Below the pieces are notes generated by a model. It was given only the letters and a program-made list of their open reading frames with translations, searched no databases and was not told the origin of the DNA. Of a stretch of 64,000 nucleotides of DNA, positions 48,901 through 64,000 are shown piece after piece. The DNA comes from Phallusia mammillata (lineage: Eukaryota; Chordata; Ascidiacea; Phlebobranchia; Ascidiidae), in NCBI GenBank assembly GCA_003260075.1, contig QLIY01000126.1, forward strand, positions 56,146 through 120,145, in the 5' to 3' direction. Both the position numbers and the translations under genes were made by a program. Numbering within the stretch: the stretch's first letter is position 1; each line of letters starts with the position of its first letter.

Positions 48901-51182
48901 GCAGATAAATTAGCCAGTGATATACAACTAAGTACAACACTACAACTAAGTACTCGGTAATCGTACTCGGTATGGAAGGTATATACATGTGGTACTCGTA
49001 CTCGGTATCGGTATTCGCTTCAAAACCTGGTATCGTCCCATCACTAACCGATACCGAGTACGAGTACCAGTACAGTGTTGTACTTAGTTGTATATCACCT
49101 GCTAATTTATCTGCCATGGCCGCCGTACAGGCGCGCACACACACATGCAGAAAAAAGTAATCTCCATACGACAGCGAAAAAAAATATGTAACCTGGCGGA
49201 ACTTTTTCCCAAATTAGTGCTGTCCGAAGCATATATTGGCACAGCAAGTTTTCCGTATTCTTATAGTGTAAACCGGCCTTCGGTATGGAATGTTGGTATC
49301 GAAAACTGAGACAAAATATTTCGATACCGAGTACGAGATCGTTACCACCGAAATCATTCGCTACCGAGTACCGGGTACCCTTCCCATCACCATTATTTAC
49401 CCTTGTTGGGTTTATATTTTCTCGTTTGCAGTTTTCAAACCATGCAGTAATTAGTACCACCTGTGGCAATCAGCAGCTTATTATAAATGAGCCGTGCGAC
49501 CGATGGAGCTGATTGAATTTTGAATGAAGGGAATCTGCAACACTATTTCAACACAGTGCTAGCGAGCAATTTTAATTTTTTTCTGCAATATATTCATTGG
49601 CGAGTAATAAATGTCCATTGAGCTTCAACAAAGTTCACTGAGTTGGGATAAGTCCATTGTTATCTGTTCCCAATAAAAAGGTGAAACTTACTCTGCTGAA
49701 AGAATCCCAATGGATGGTTCATAAATTGAACTGATTGTAAAACTTGGTGATGGAAAACTAGCATTGTCATCATCATCATTTTCATTTCCATTTCCACTAG
49801 AATCAGAAGTTGAGGGACAACACAACATTCGAAAAGTATTGATGGATTTCTTTTCCTCAATTTCTTGCATCCCAAGAACATTTTCAAACAGAATTGAATA
49901 AAGAATTGCTACAAATAAACCATTTACATTATTTAACTTCTGACAATCAAATAATTCAAGTATGTTTAAAATCCTGGAGGAAACTAGAAAAACACAATGC
50001 AAAAAATTCACCTACATTGACATATTCCATATGACTTGAAGTATTCTATTGAATATACACTGTCATAATGCTTTTGTCCAGAATGGCAAAGATAAATTAT
50101 CTCGTAGAAATCATTTTCTGTCACATTTTTGGCAGATTGTCCTGGTTGCTCATATATGTAAAAGTCAACGCTGCAAAAAGAGATTAATCATACGTTTTTG
50201 GGGGGCCAATGCACAACATACACCTTTAAGTTTATCGGTGCTGTTTTCTGAAACCAAAATCAACCAACCATGTTATGTAATTCTGTTGATAGTTATCACA
50301 TTATTACGAAACATTTTTTTTCCTTTGGCTTTATATGCAGCTTCTGAATTTATTATGCAGCATGACAATGGCGGACAGTTGTCTGCTTATTATACTGCAT
50401 TGGGTTGCGTTTCTCTGTGATTTTTTTTGTTACCTGTACATTTTAGACAAAGCGCTTATCTCAATTTGGTCAGCTGACTCTTTTGGATTTGACATTTTGT
50501 GAAGATATTCATCAAAAGGATCATCAACAAACTAAAACAAGAAAAGCTGTTAACACCGTTAAAGAAATATTCAACAAGACTAACCAATCCCTTTTGATAA
50601 CCATTGGCAAATAACTTTTTGTACCTTATACCTTAACTTTTTCTGGTATTTGAGTCTGATTTCAACCACAGGGAATTAAAAAAAACATGCGATGGTTAAA
50701 ATAACAAAACAGAAGCATATGTATTTCAGACACAATTCAAAACTGCATAATGTATGTTGAAGAATTGAAAATAGCATATTTACATTTTCGAAGATTGCTT
50801 GATTTCTTTTCATGTATCTAACGCATGCTTCACGTATATATAGGTGGTGGGACTGGGTCTTAAAAGCCTAGAAAAAAGTTTATGAATTTACACACAGTGA
50901 TGTGCTTTTGTAACTTCCCAATAAAATGTTTTTTATTAAACTAAAGATACAAACCTGTTCTGAAAATGCTCTGAACAGACAGGAACCATCTTTAGGAATA
51001 GGTTTTCTTTTCCTTCCGATGCTTGCCAAATAATCGTCCATAATATCCATGTGGTGACGTTTGCATGTCCTCGCGTGATCGTTGTAACTCGACATTTTTC
51101 TTACCTTACTTTGTGGACTTTCGTAGACTTCAATTCCAAATAATACGCGCGGCGTTATTGTCGCGTCACAATCACCCGACAT
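39535..51182 (-). CDS. OTUD4: OTUD4-like deubiquitinase, about 19 exons
   Basis: OTU cysteine protease with a Tudor-like domain and long low-complexity tail; the vertebrate OTUD4/ALG13 family trims ubiquitin chains and binds RNA. Exons, 5' to 3': 51182-50955, 50867-50784, 50531-50434, 50170-50016, 49908-49692, 48325-48201, 47557-47473, 47419-47292, 45729-45615, 45544-45459, 45349-45292, 45215-45179, 44984-44850, 44620-44483, 44108-43889, 43360-43131, 42001-41825, 40841-40592 and 39854-39535. The catalytic Asp and Cys are in PIPKDGSCLFRAFSEQ and the His in KHYDSVYSIEY; ICQSILYSILFENVLG follows as in OTUD4. The Tudor part is GMQYLIGDRCLVVLS through VSPENGPITVFIEALGGMHT. NPFQYFYNLGIE matches a conserved tail block, and the C-terminus is rich in P, Q and Y. 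The frame between exons 9 and 10 is uncertain. An ATG upstream (51215) is possible. One tail exon contains a C-run flanked by a duplicate. Confidence 0.88.
39985..40560. other. OTUD4 intron 18 with haplotype duplicates
   Basis: Two pairs of near-identical stretches are split by C-runs at about 40097-40106 and 40442-40454. One pair includes CACTTTTTACAGTATCAGTT, the other AAATGATGCAGAGTGTGAAG. Copies differ at a few bases. No gene is present besides the host intron. Confidence 0.7.
40720..40729. other. C-run and 20-base duplicate inside an OTUD4 exon
   Basis: The stretch ACGCGATTCGACTGGAACTG occurs on both sides of a short C-run within exon 18, giving a repeated QFQSNRV in the product. The frame stays open, but the pattern matches the assembly joins elsewhere, so the inserted residues are doubtful. 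Confidence 0.65.
42685..43036. mobile_element. hAT element in OTUD4 intron 16
   Basis: The ends are CAGGGGTGTCCAAACTT and GCACTTTGGACACCCCTG. Flanking 8-mers CTGTGTGG and CGGTATGG agree at 6 of 8 positions. The interior is interrupted by a C-run of about 90 bases (42819-42907). Confidence 0.75.
45730..46159. other. OTUD4 intron 8, part free of elements
   Basis: This 430-base stretch of intron 8 holds no exon or element I can support. AATGCAAAAAGCACTACAGC and TTATCATGTCAGTGTCC are ordinary intron sequence. A composite element starts at 46160. Confidence 0.5.
46160..47178. mobile_element. Composite hAT-like element carrying the dispersed repeat
   Basis: The left end TAGGGTTCCTCTATTTCTCG and a right end whose reverse complement begins TAGAGTTCCTTCTCGAG are weak inverted repeats. 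Flanking 8-mers GCATGCAC (46152-46159) and GCGTGCAC (47179-47186) agree at 7 of 8. From 46492 the interior is a copy of the dispersed repeat of 22330-23409, ending abruptly at the right inverted repeat. Confidence 0.6.
46492..47157 (+). repeat. Dispersed repeat family, 3'-truncated copy
   Basis: Begins AACTAGAAGGGTGGCTTAGC like the copy at 22330 and contains three units with GGGGCTAGCGGGGTAAAT. It lacks the usual 3' hairpin, being cut where the right end of the surrounding element starts. Confidence 0.7.
48560..49392. mobile_element. 833-bp hAT element with very long inverted arms
   Basis: Ends TAGTGATGGGA and TCCCATCACCA are flanked by a perfect 8-bp duplication TTATTTAC (48552-48559 and 49393-49400). 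Internally, about 300 bp on each side are imperfect reverse complements (for example CCATGGCAGATAAATTAGCC near 48897 and GCTAATTTATCTGCCATGGC near 49102). A second pair of TAGTGATGGGA ends lies inside, suggesting one element within another. It lies in OTUD4 intron 5; open frames here are chance. Confidence 0.85.
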
Positions 51183-51339
51183 TTTGCCGCGATTCTTATG
51201 GTAACCGACCATTATTTTTTTTATTTGGGGGCGCGCCTTTTTTTTCAAAAAAGGAACAAAACTTACACCATATTCAACGTAATGACGCCATTTATTGCAT
51301 TAAACAAATTGGAAAATAGAAACAAAAACAATTTATATG

Positions 51340-54300
51340 CTATTTGCTGCCGGGTTTAATTAAAAGAGCCACTTTTTTCAACCTTAGATGGTTAAGAATG
51401 TCATTGAAAAATGTTGCAAATGTGTGATCCTTTTCACTTTTGGCTTGATTGAATAAAATCACTAGAAACATCCTGCAAAAACATTCCATGTTAGTCATTA
51501 ATTTACTCCGGTCCATTGCACAAAGAACCCATTAATCTAACCTTCTATCTATTTGAGCACAAAAGCAAGTTCCCTTTTTATCTCCATTTTGCAAAGTCAC
51601 AATTTTTTCCTGTTCCAATTCCTCAGCTTTTTCATAAATTCCTGCTTTGGCGAAACTAAAACTCGTGGCTGAGGTCTCTGGCAAGGTAAGGACGCAAGTG
51701 AAGTCCTAAAAAACAGCAAAATTTCAAACAAGTGTAAACAAATAAGTTAAATTGGGGTACCCCAGTTTTAATAAAAAAGGTATTGGACTAATCTTGTTAC
51801 TAATAGACATTTTAACACAAAAAATGTTTTTATAAGTTGCGTTGTGACACACATCGGCATGGTGTCAACTGTCACACAAACCATAACATGGTAATAACAT
51901 GTCAAACACACAAAAAACTATCAAATGGTCAGACAAAATAGACTCCTGGTCATGTATAAGACAGTGCACCTTGAAATATGCTTACAATTAAAACTCATTT
52001 GTTTACCTAAAACAGTTTGTTTACCTCAGCAGGAGAAGTGATAACAGGATTAATATTAGGTTCTGGGAATGAGTAACCATGTTCCAGGACTGTTTGACTT
52101 TTGCGAGTATCAAGCAAAAGAAATATATTTTGCACATCATTTTTCTTGGCATAATGAAGAGATTTGGAAACGAAGTCGTAACTTATTTTAGAAAGCCCAG
52201 TTTTTAATTCTGATTTCAAATCATCGTGTTTGGCTGCAGATTGACTCAGATTCTAAGAAGCAGAAATAAAAAAATATATTTGAACACCACCAGTCATTTG
52301 TATTTCATATTTTTAATGTGTGAACAAGCTATCAAAGGAATCCGCTTTACACCAAACAAAACTTGTAAAACCCACAAGTCATTTAGCTTACAACAGTGGT
52401 TCTCAATCTTTTCCGGGTCGCGTACCACCTGACAATTTTTTGTATCGCTGCGTACCACATAATGTCCTAAATCCTGTTTTAATAGATATATGCCAAGAAA
52501 TAAGCCCATTTTCTTAATCTGGCTAGCGCTAGCAAAAGAATGTCAAAAATACGAATTTCGCCCAAACCAGGGCTGATCGGTTGGGTCAGTTGAGTTACAA
52601 TTTTAGATTTGACTTAAATTTGGTTTCGCAGAAAGCTACTCGCGTACCTACTAAAAAGTTCCGACGTACACTAGTGGTATGCGTACCACAGTTTGAGAAC
52701 CACTGGCTTACAATATCATTGTCAAAGCTAAATTTTTAGAGGTTTATAATAAATGGCAGCTATAACAACAAGCTGTTTAGTTTCTTGGCAAGCTTTTACC
52801 TCATAGAAGTAAAATGTAAACTTTGAAACCAGCGCTTTGAAAAACTTATCCATCCAAGAATACAAATTAGAAGTTGATGCTGAAGATCTTTCACCAAACC
52901 CAAAAAATCCTGACCGAAATGAACTGTTTTGGTGTTTTCCTAATATAGGTTTCCATTTCTCCAAACTGAAAACAAGAATAATAGTATTTTTTTATAATTT
53001 ACATTTGTAGCTGGGAGACCTAAAATGTTTGTAATCAACATTTATGTTAAACATAACGTGTTTCTTAGTAACTTTTAAATGTTTTTTTTTTCATGAATCT
53101 GAGCATGCACATTGCTATAACTGATGTATATAGAATAAAGGCCCATTTGGAAACAATTCTTAATTTACAGCTGATTTCAACAGGTTTTGTACAAGATGCA
53201 AAAATTTACTTTAAAAACAAACTTTTTCCAATAAAAATCCACAAACCATTGTGAATCAGAAACAGTGATGTAATACTTACATTTCATAAACTTCTTGAAG
53301 GTGATGAACAGAATCCACAAACAACCAATTGGAGATGCTTTGGCTGGCTTGGTACAAAGATAGGATAGCAGTCATTTCATCAACTAGCATTTCCTACAAA
53401 GCATTACCGTATTATGGAATAGTTCCAAGTCACAAAACGTTACAAAGTTCTGAAATGTTGGCCAAGACTTTTTATTGGCTTGTGACAGAATTAAAATAAA
53501 TTTAAAGTTTTGATTGGAAATGCTACAGTTGGTACCATTTGTCTAACTTGCCCAATTGAGAACCACTGAGTTAGACTAATAATTTGACAATTGCATAAAC
53601 ACATCAGATGCTTTTTTTCTTCAGTACACTTGTAAGTTTGAAACATATCAGGTTAATGGCACAACCAAATTGTCAAGCATCATTACAATTTTGTGCAATT
53701 AACCTAACACTTTTCTTACAAATAGCTACATATGACAGTGCACATATTTTCCAAAAATGTAGAAGCTCACCTGAAGATCATTTAATGCAGGACAATCAAA
53801 TTTTCCTGTGTATGAATCAACCAGAACTTGTAGTTCATCTGTTAGTGAATCCAGAGAAGTCAACATTGAGGTTTTTGGAATTTGCATGTACATGTTGATG
53901 CATTCACGCCGGGCAGCACAGAAATCAGAGAGTTGGAGACAAATGGTAGATAATATGGATGACTCCTGTATTACGACTTGAATTGAGTTTGTTTCGCTTT
54001 GATGATTGACACATAGTCACATAGTTGCCTTAAACTGCTTAACACCTACACACTGTTTAAATGTTATGGAGCACAAAAAAGTGGAGGGCACAGTTGGTGA
54101 ATAATGACCTAACGTGCTGCAGCTACACTATATTATAAAGCATTATTAAGACACAATTTTTTTACAAGTTATTTTTAAAATTGTAAGGTACCTGGGCATC
54201 AGTGCCAATCTCCTGCTTTTCAATGTTTAAAAAAGTGCTCTGTAGAGTTGAATAGCCATTTTTGAGTGGATCTTTTCGACCAAACCAAGATCTTTGCTCC

Positions 54301-54666
54301 AGAAACTCCATGGAATAATATATTTTCTCATTCTGTGCCAGGGTTGACAAAGCAACCTAGAACAATTGCATCAAAATCAGACAAGTGTTCCTGTCTCTCT
54401 TTAAATTTTAGTGCTATAACCTAAAGCAAATTAAAAAAATGCTTTCTATAAAAAATGTTTTGTTGACAAATGTATTACTTAACTGACCAAAATGAACACA
54501 ACATGTACAAACATAAAATGAAAATCACCTGTAAAGGGACAGGAATCAATTTCTGCTTTTTCTCCACAAACTCTTTCGCTTTGTCCCATGAAAATGTGCC
54601 AAGATGGTGTAAAAAGGTTTTGATGTAATTTTCTTCTGAAAGCATCTCCACATTCGTATCACCCAT
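51340..54666 (-). CDS. KICS2: KICSTOR subunit 2 (C12orf66), 8 exons
   Basis: Part of the KICSTOR complex, which holds GATOR1 on lysosomes so that mTORC1 is switched off without amino acids. Exons: 54666-54529, 54356-54192, 53965-53771, 53393-53281, 52965-52800, 52252-52025, 51705-51542 and 51472-51340 (stop TAG); all phases join. The product starts MGDTNVEML and contains FLHHLGTFSWDKAKEFVEK, NEKIYYSMEFLEQ, SWFGRKDPLKNGY, FFKALVSKFTFYFYE, FLLLDTRKSQTVLEHGYSFP and VILFNQAKSEKDHTF, ending VALLIKPGSK. These align in order along my memory of the human protein, and the length (about 430) fits its 445. A hAT element lies in intron 5. The start codon overlaps an upstream frame, and the stop is only 158 bases above the OTUD4 start. 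Confidence 0.93.
52394..52705. mobile_element. hAT element in KICS2 intron 5
   Basis: The ends CAGTGGTTCTCAATC and GTTTGAGAACCACTG are inverted, with a perfect 8-bp duplication GCTTACAA (52386-52393 and 52706-52713). It is 312 bp long and lacks a transposase. Confidence 0.92.
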
Positions 54667-55064
54667 TTCGGAAAAATTGTTCCTTAACTGTTTCAAGTTT
54701 TTTAAACATTAGCAGTCGTGCAAACTGCAAGTGAAGAATAAGGATGTCAGTTAACAATTTATGTGTCGTTTTTGCAGTGAAATTTTTTAAAACTTTAAGC
54801 TACTGCTATGATGGCAACATTACCAGCTATTTGTGGCGTAATACATGCTACGGCTTATACCTCGCTCGGTAGATTGCAATTGGAACAAAATGTAATACAC
54901 GTGCATTATAATATATTAAATTTGGTTAGTTTTGGATACAATGCAGCTCTAGGTTAATTATCCGTATCAAGTTACCTGTAGTTTCGTGGTGGAAGAAATA
55001 CCATGCACAAGGTTACGAACAAAAGTTAAACCTCCAGCTTCAGCACAACAACTGAAAAACTCAT
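54659..55064 (-). other. Two-exon reading frame overlapping the KICS2 start
   Basis: Minus-strand exons 55064-54976 and 54724-54659 splice (GT-AG) into an open frame of about 50 codons. It reads DEFFSCCAEAGGLTFVRNL, then FARLLMFKKLETVKEQFF and RNG, and stops at TGA 54659-54661. That TGA lies inside ATGGGTGA, whose ATG (54664-54666) starts KICS2 in another frame. The exons are either KICS2 5' UTR with a chance open frame or the 3' end of an upstream gene. I do not recognise the peptide and found no further upstream exon. Confidence 0.4.
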
Positions 55065-56119
55065 CTGCAAAAAGTGGGGAAATCACCTGACCTGCAATCG
55101 CAGTGCACAAAATTTTTTGACAGCTACAGTGCTACACCCAAAGTCTATTATGGATTTTGGCTACACCGGTATACGTTTTTTGGTGACGATAATTTCAAAT
55201 GTGACAATTATTCATAATCGGTCTGACGTTTCAAAATCTGAGCTTCGCACGTTTAAATTGTCTGATTTTTTAAAATAGTTGGTGACTTCAATTCAGTTCA
55301 ACCCCTTGGGTACAGCAGTGGTTCTCAACCTTATACTGATCACAAACCACCTAAACCCTGTTTGGATGGATAAACCATAAGATAGACCTATTCTTCTTTA
55401 GTAGGACAGCATATTTCTTAAACCAGCAAGATTGCAATAAATAAAATGACATTAGATTCGACCAAAATCAGAGCTGATTAGTTTGAGTTGAGTCGATTTT
55501 ATTTCGCTTGGTGAATGAACACATAGCGATACCATTGTACTAAATCAGTGGTTCTCAAACTTTTTTTGTTGCGACACCTCTGGAAAAGTTTTCAGGACTT
55601 GCGACGCACTGGAGCGGCATTGCTCTAACCCTTCTTGCTCAGGGGAACACAAGTGGTTAAGGCAGGGTCAAAATCGACAGCATAAGGCGGTTACACTAAC
55701 CACCACGTTTTCTTGGTGATTGCTTACTTTACCTGGCCTTCTTAGACCCAGCTAAACAGGACATTCAACATTTTGCTATTAACTGGATATGCTATTAACC
55801 GGATTTGTCTGTATTTACAAACACTCTTTCCAGTGCATCGTCTTTTCGGGTGTAGATCTTGCCCCCTATTCTGCTATCCTTCTTTGCAGATTCGAACAAG
55901 CTTAGAATTGTGGTTTGTTATTAAAAACGTAGAAACCGTCAAAAGGAATTCACACACACCCATGATGAAAACATGATACATGTTGCAAAACTAAAACAAG
56001 GGTAAAAAATACAAGATAGGAACAAATGGCAGTGAGCAACATAAAACGGCGCCACTTAGTGGATTTCGTCCCTTGAAAGTGGTTGTTTTCACGATGTTTT
56101 AATAAATTTGTTCATGTTT
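55065..56119. other. Spacer between the KICS2 leader and DKC1
   Basis: No convincing exon. Two hAT left ends occur (CAGTGGTTCTCAACC near 55318 and CAGTGGTTCTCAAAC near 55548) without clear right ends, so these are fragments or a nested pair. The DKC1 3' UTR should occupy the top of this stretch. Confidence 0.55.
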
Positions 56120-61541
<5,422 letters not shown>

Positions 61542-64000
61542 CACGAACAAACTGAAACACGTGGTTGCAAAAACTTTCCAAATGCACGTGGAAAAATCAT
61601 GGCCCAGCCACTCTAGATCCGGACCACTGGACACTAATATTTTTTGTTTTTCTGTTAATAAACTTTAAGGTATGACAAAAACAAATGGTAATGCTGCTGT
61701 TACTTGATTTGTAAATAATTATAAAAATGATCACAACGTAATTTGCAGTTCGAAGGCTAGTTGATCGGATCCTAATTTCAAAATTTATCCTGTCAAATAC
61801 CACTTGTTCTCAAACCAATGCCAATTTCTGCGAAAATACTTTGAGATCAAATCAGAGCTGCACGTCGGAACAGGCTTTTTGGGTCGGCTAGTGCCGAGGT
61901 AGATTAAAACAGGCTCGATTCTGACAAGACTCGCGCTCGGCCTTATTTCAACAACTAACGTAACCAACTTACAATCAGCAGTTTGATCTAAAGTTCTCGA
62001 AAGCCTTATTTTACCGATTTACAGGCCTAATCAAGGTTTATCGGGTTCGAGCCAGGTTCTGGGGTCATACATTCGACTTGACAACTTTAGATATCAAACT
62101 ACTAATTTTCTGATAAGGCAGTGGTTCTCAATCATTTTAACTTTGCGACCACCTTTTAGAGACTTTCTATCACAACGCGAACCCTTTACAAAGACGTTGA
62201 AGAAGTTTTACTTCCAGAATGTGATCATCATAAATTTGTTATCAAATATCACTGTAACAGTTCGGCTTTTTCTCCGCAGCGAACCCTCAAAATTGTTGTC
62301 ATGGCTTACATCACTCTAAACATATTCACTACTTCGTGCTTTTCATTTCAAGAAAAGCCAAAAACCAAATTCATAGAAGTATTTTCGCAAATGCTGTTGT
62401 GCCAATTCTAGACCAACTGTCGTGTGTGTTACTGTGCTAAACAGAAGTCACACGGAAAGGTTTTATAATACGGATAAAATCATCCTGAGATGGGTTGCGT
62501 CTTTGCGCGCCCCTCAAAAGTGCTTAGTCATGACCTCCCAGGTTGAGAAACATTGCTGAAAGACTTCGTGAACAAACTAACAAAGCCCATCCTTCCGACC
62601 TTAAGGTGATAGGGCCTACCCAAACTTCTAACGCCAACGCTACTGCTGGTCCAGTACACGTACCGCATGAAACAACTTACCACCGGTGTAGCATGTAGCA
62701 TATATAACCTGAAAGACTTGTCATAGTGGTGTATCCAGCAACCAATTTGGAGAAGAAATATATTTTGTGGTTTTTGGTCGCCATAGATTACTCGTCAAAA
62801 CTCTGGGGAGCCCTATGTAAATGAGGCAAATAGCCTCTAATTTTACAGTAGCCTACAGGTGTCGGCAACCAAGGTGGATTTTGATGGCATGCCAAATGAT
62901 TTTAGATTGATGCTTAAGCATAGTTTGATAGAAACAAAACTATTTCATGACGTGCTTTAGCACTTCGTTATGATTCAATGGTATCAAAACCGTGGCCTGA
63001 AAATACAATCTGCTTGCTGTCTCATTGTTATCCCAATCGGTCCGCACAAACCACTATTACAAATAAATTGGTTGGCCCGCGAAATCATTTTGACATAGAA
63101 TGTAAATGGGCACGTGTCGTTAAAAGGTTGCCTATCTCTGCTATATAAGGTAAAGCCGAGAGTAAACCGTCCATTCGGTACAAACGCAAACTGTCCGTGT
63201 TGATTTTGATGAAAAAGCCATCGTCAAACATATCCAATAAAACCAAGATGATTATAGTTCAGTGGTCGGCAACCGCCGGTTCGCAGCCCGGTGCCAGTCC
63301 GCGAGCAGTTTCTTACCGGGCAGTATACTTTTTCAGGGTAAATGCTTTAAAACATTTTGTCCAGATAGTTTTTGGTTCTTGGAAAAGCGTCTGAAGAAAT
63401 CAAAACATGTAGAAATCAAACTTGGTTATAATTTGCGAAACAGAAACCAAATTTCACAAAAAAGCGGTGAGTTTCCTTGACAACGCAAAACCGCTGACGT
63501 CACTGTCCATGCTATTGTCACATGTGACGTCACAAACGATGCCGATGACGTAAACGAAAAATCACCTAAGTTCACAAAACAATGGGGGGACGCGCTGCGG
63601 GTTACGTAAAAGTGTACAAGAGTAAAATACGACTAACACACCACCGGTAGAGGACCGATTTTCGTAATGCAGGAGGCGACGTTAAAGCACTGAGTCAAAT
63701 GCACACATAATAATAATAGGGAGTGAAATTGCACATTTTCAAAACTGGATCTTTGAATTTTGATCAGTCTGTTGTATTTGAGATTTACAATGTTGTGAGA
63801 AATATTAGTGGAAACTTTGGTTGAAATTTGAGAATCGTGTGCTAACTTAAAGTCGATTCTCACGGGGTTTGATAAACATCAATGTCAGCTATGCCGCGAA
63901 CATTATATTGGATCCAAATACGAACAGAATTGTCGATAGAAAATCTGTGAAGCACGTTTGTGACATAAACTGTGAAACCGTACAAAGCAGAAACGATGTA
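61542..64000. other. Gene-free right end of the window
   Basis: No gene is supported in 2.46 kb upstream of DKC1. It is rich in hAT-type ends: an element at 62119-62555, a pair CAGGTGTCGGCAACC (near 62870) and GGTTGCCTATCTCTG (near 63140), and a left end CAGTGGTCGGCAACC near 63260. The DKC1 promoter should lie just above 61541. Short open frames here look like chance. Confidence 0.6.
62119..62555. mobile_element. Degenerate hAT element
   Basis: The left end CAGTGGTTCTCAATC and right end GGTTGAGAAACATTG are imperfect inverted repeats of the family at 20163 and 52394. The flanking duplication is not clear. Confidence 0.6.

Noticed and set aside
48522-49469. Open frames of 120-161 codons on both strands
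   Set aside because: They lie within a hAT element with inverted arms, so frames mirror each other; there is no protein similarity.

Overview
This window looks like nuclear DNA of a tunicate, most likely a Ciona-type sea squirt (inference). It is AT-rich with many small introns. All recognisable genes are animal genes with close vertebrate counterparts, and the spacers are packed with short hAT-type and other non-autonomous elements. There is no bacterial operon structure, no virus and no CRISPR array. Exon limits below were read by eye from splice consensus, reading-frame continuity and remembered homologues; no search was run.

Layout, left to right. 866-3439 (-) spermidine synthase SRM. 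4753-5658 (+) a one-exon mitochondrial factor, MTERF4. 5868-11325 (+) lysosomal N-acetylglucosamine-6-sulfatase GNS. 12454-14021 (-) selenoprotein K, with an in-frame UGA for selenocysteine, a hairpin just after the stop and a candidate SECIS in the 3' UTR. 15779-29662 (-) and 31988-38612 (-) two tandem copine genes whose exon sizes are mostly identical. A one-exon gene for a basic two-helix membrane protein (21172-21888, +) lies inside a 5.4 kb intron of the first copine. 39535-51182 (-) an OTUD4-like OTU/Tudor deubiquitinase. 51340-54666 (-) KICS2 (C12orf66), a KICSTOR subunit. 56120-61541 (-) dyskerin DKC1, hosting two related C/D-box snoRNAs in separate introns. DKC1, KICS2 and OTUD4 form a same-strand cluster with short spacers, and the KICS2 start codon overlaps the end of an upstream two-exon reading frame, so a tunicate operon is worth testing.

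The genes belong to separate housekeeping pathways: polyamine synthesis, mitoribosome assembly, heparan sulfate breakdown, ER selenoprotein function, calcium-dependent membrane binding, deubiquitination, nutrient signalling to mTORC1, and rRNA pseudouridylation with snoRNA production. Apart from the copine pair and the DKC1-hosted snoRNAs, nothing suggests that they work together.

A strong technical signal runs through the window. There are roughly thirty runs of C (8 to about 95 bases), and several single n's, many flanked by two slightly different copies of the same local sequence. This looks like contig ends from two haplotypes joined by filler, and it breaks or bloats several genes (SRM exon 1, copine 2 around exons 6-7, one OTUD4 exon). 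No clearly new biological system was found. The best leads are the snoRNA pair, the SELENOK recoding signals, the KICS2 overlap, the diverged C2A domain of copine 2, the nested membrane-protein gene, and a fold-back element with a hammerhead-like core.
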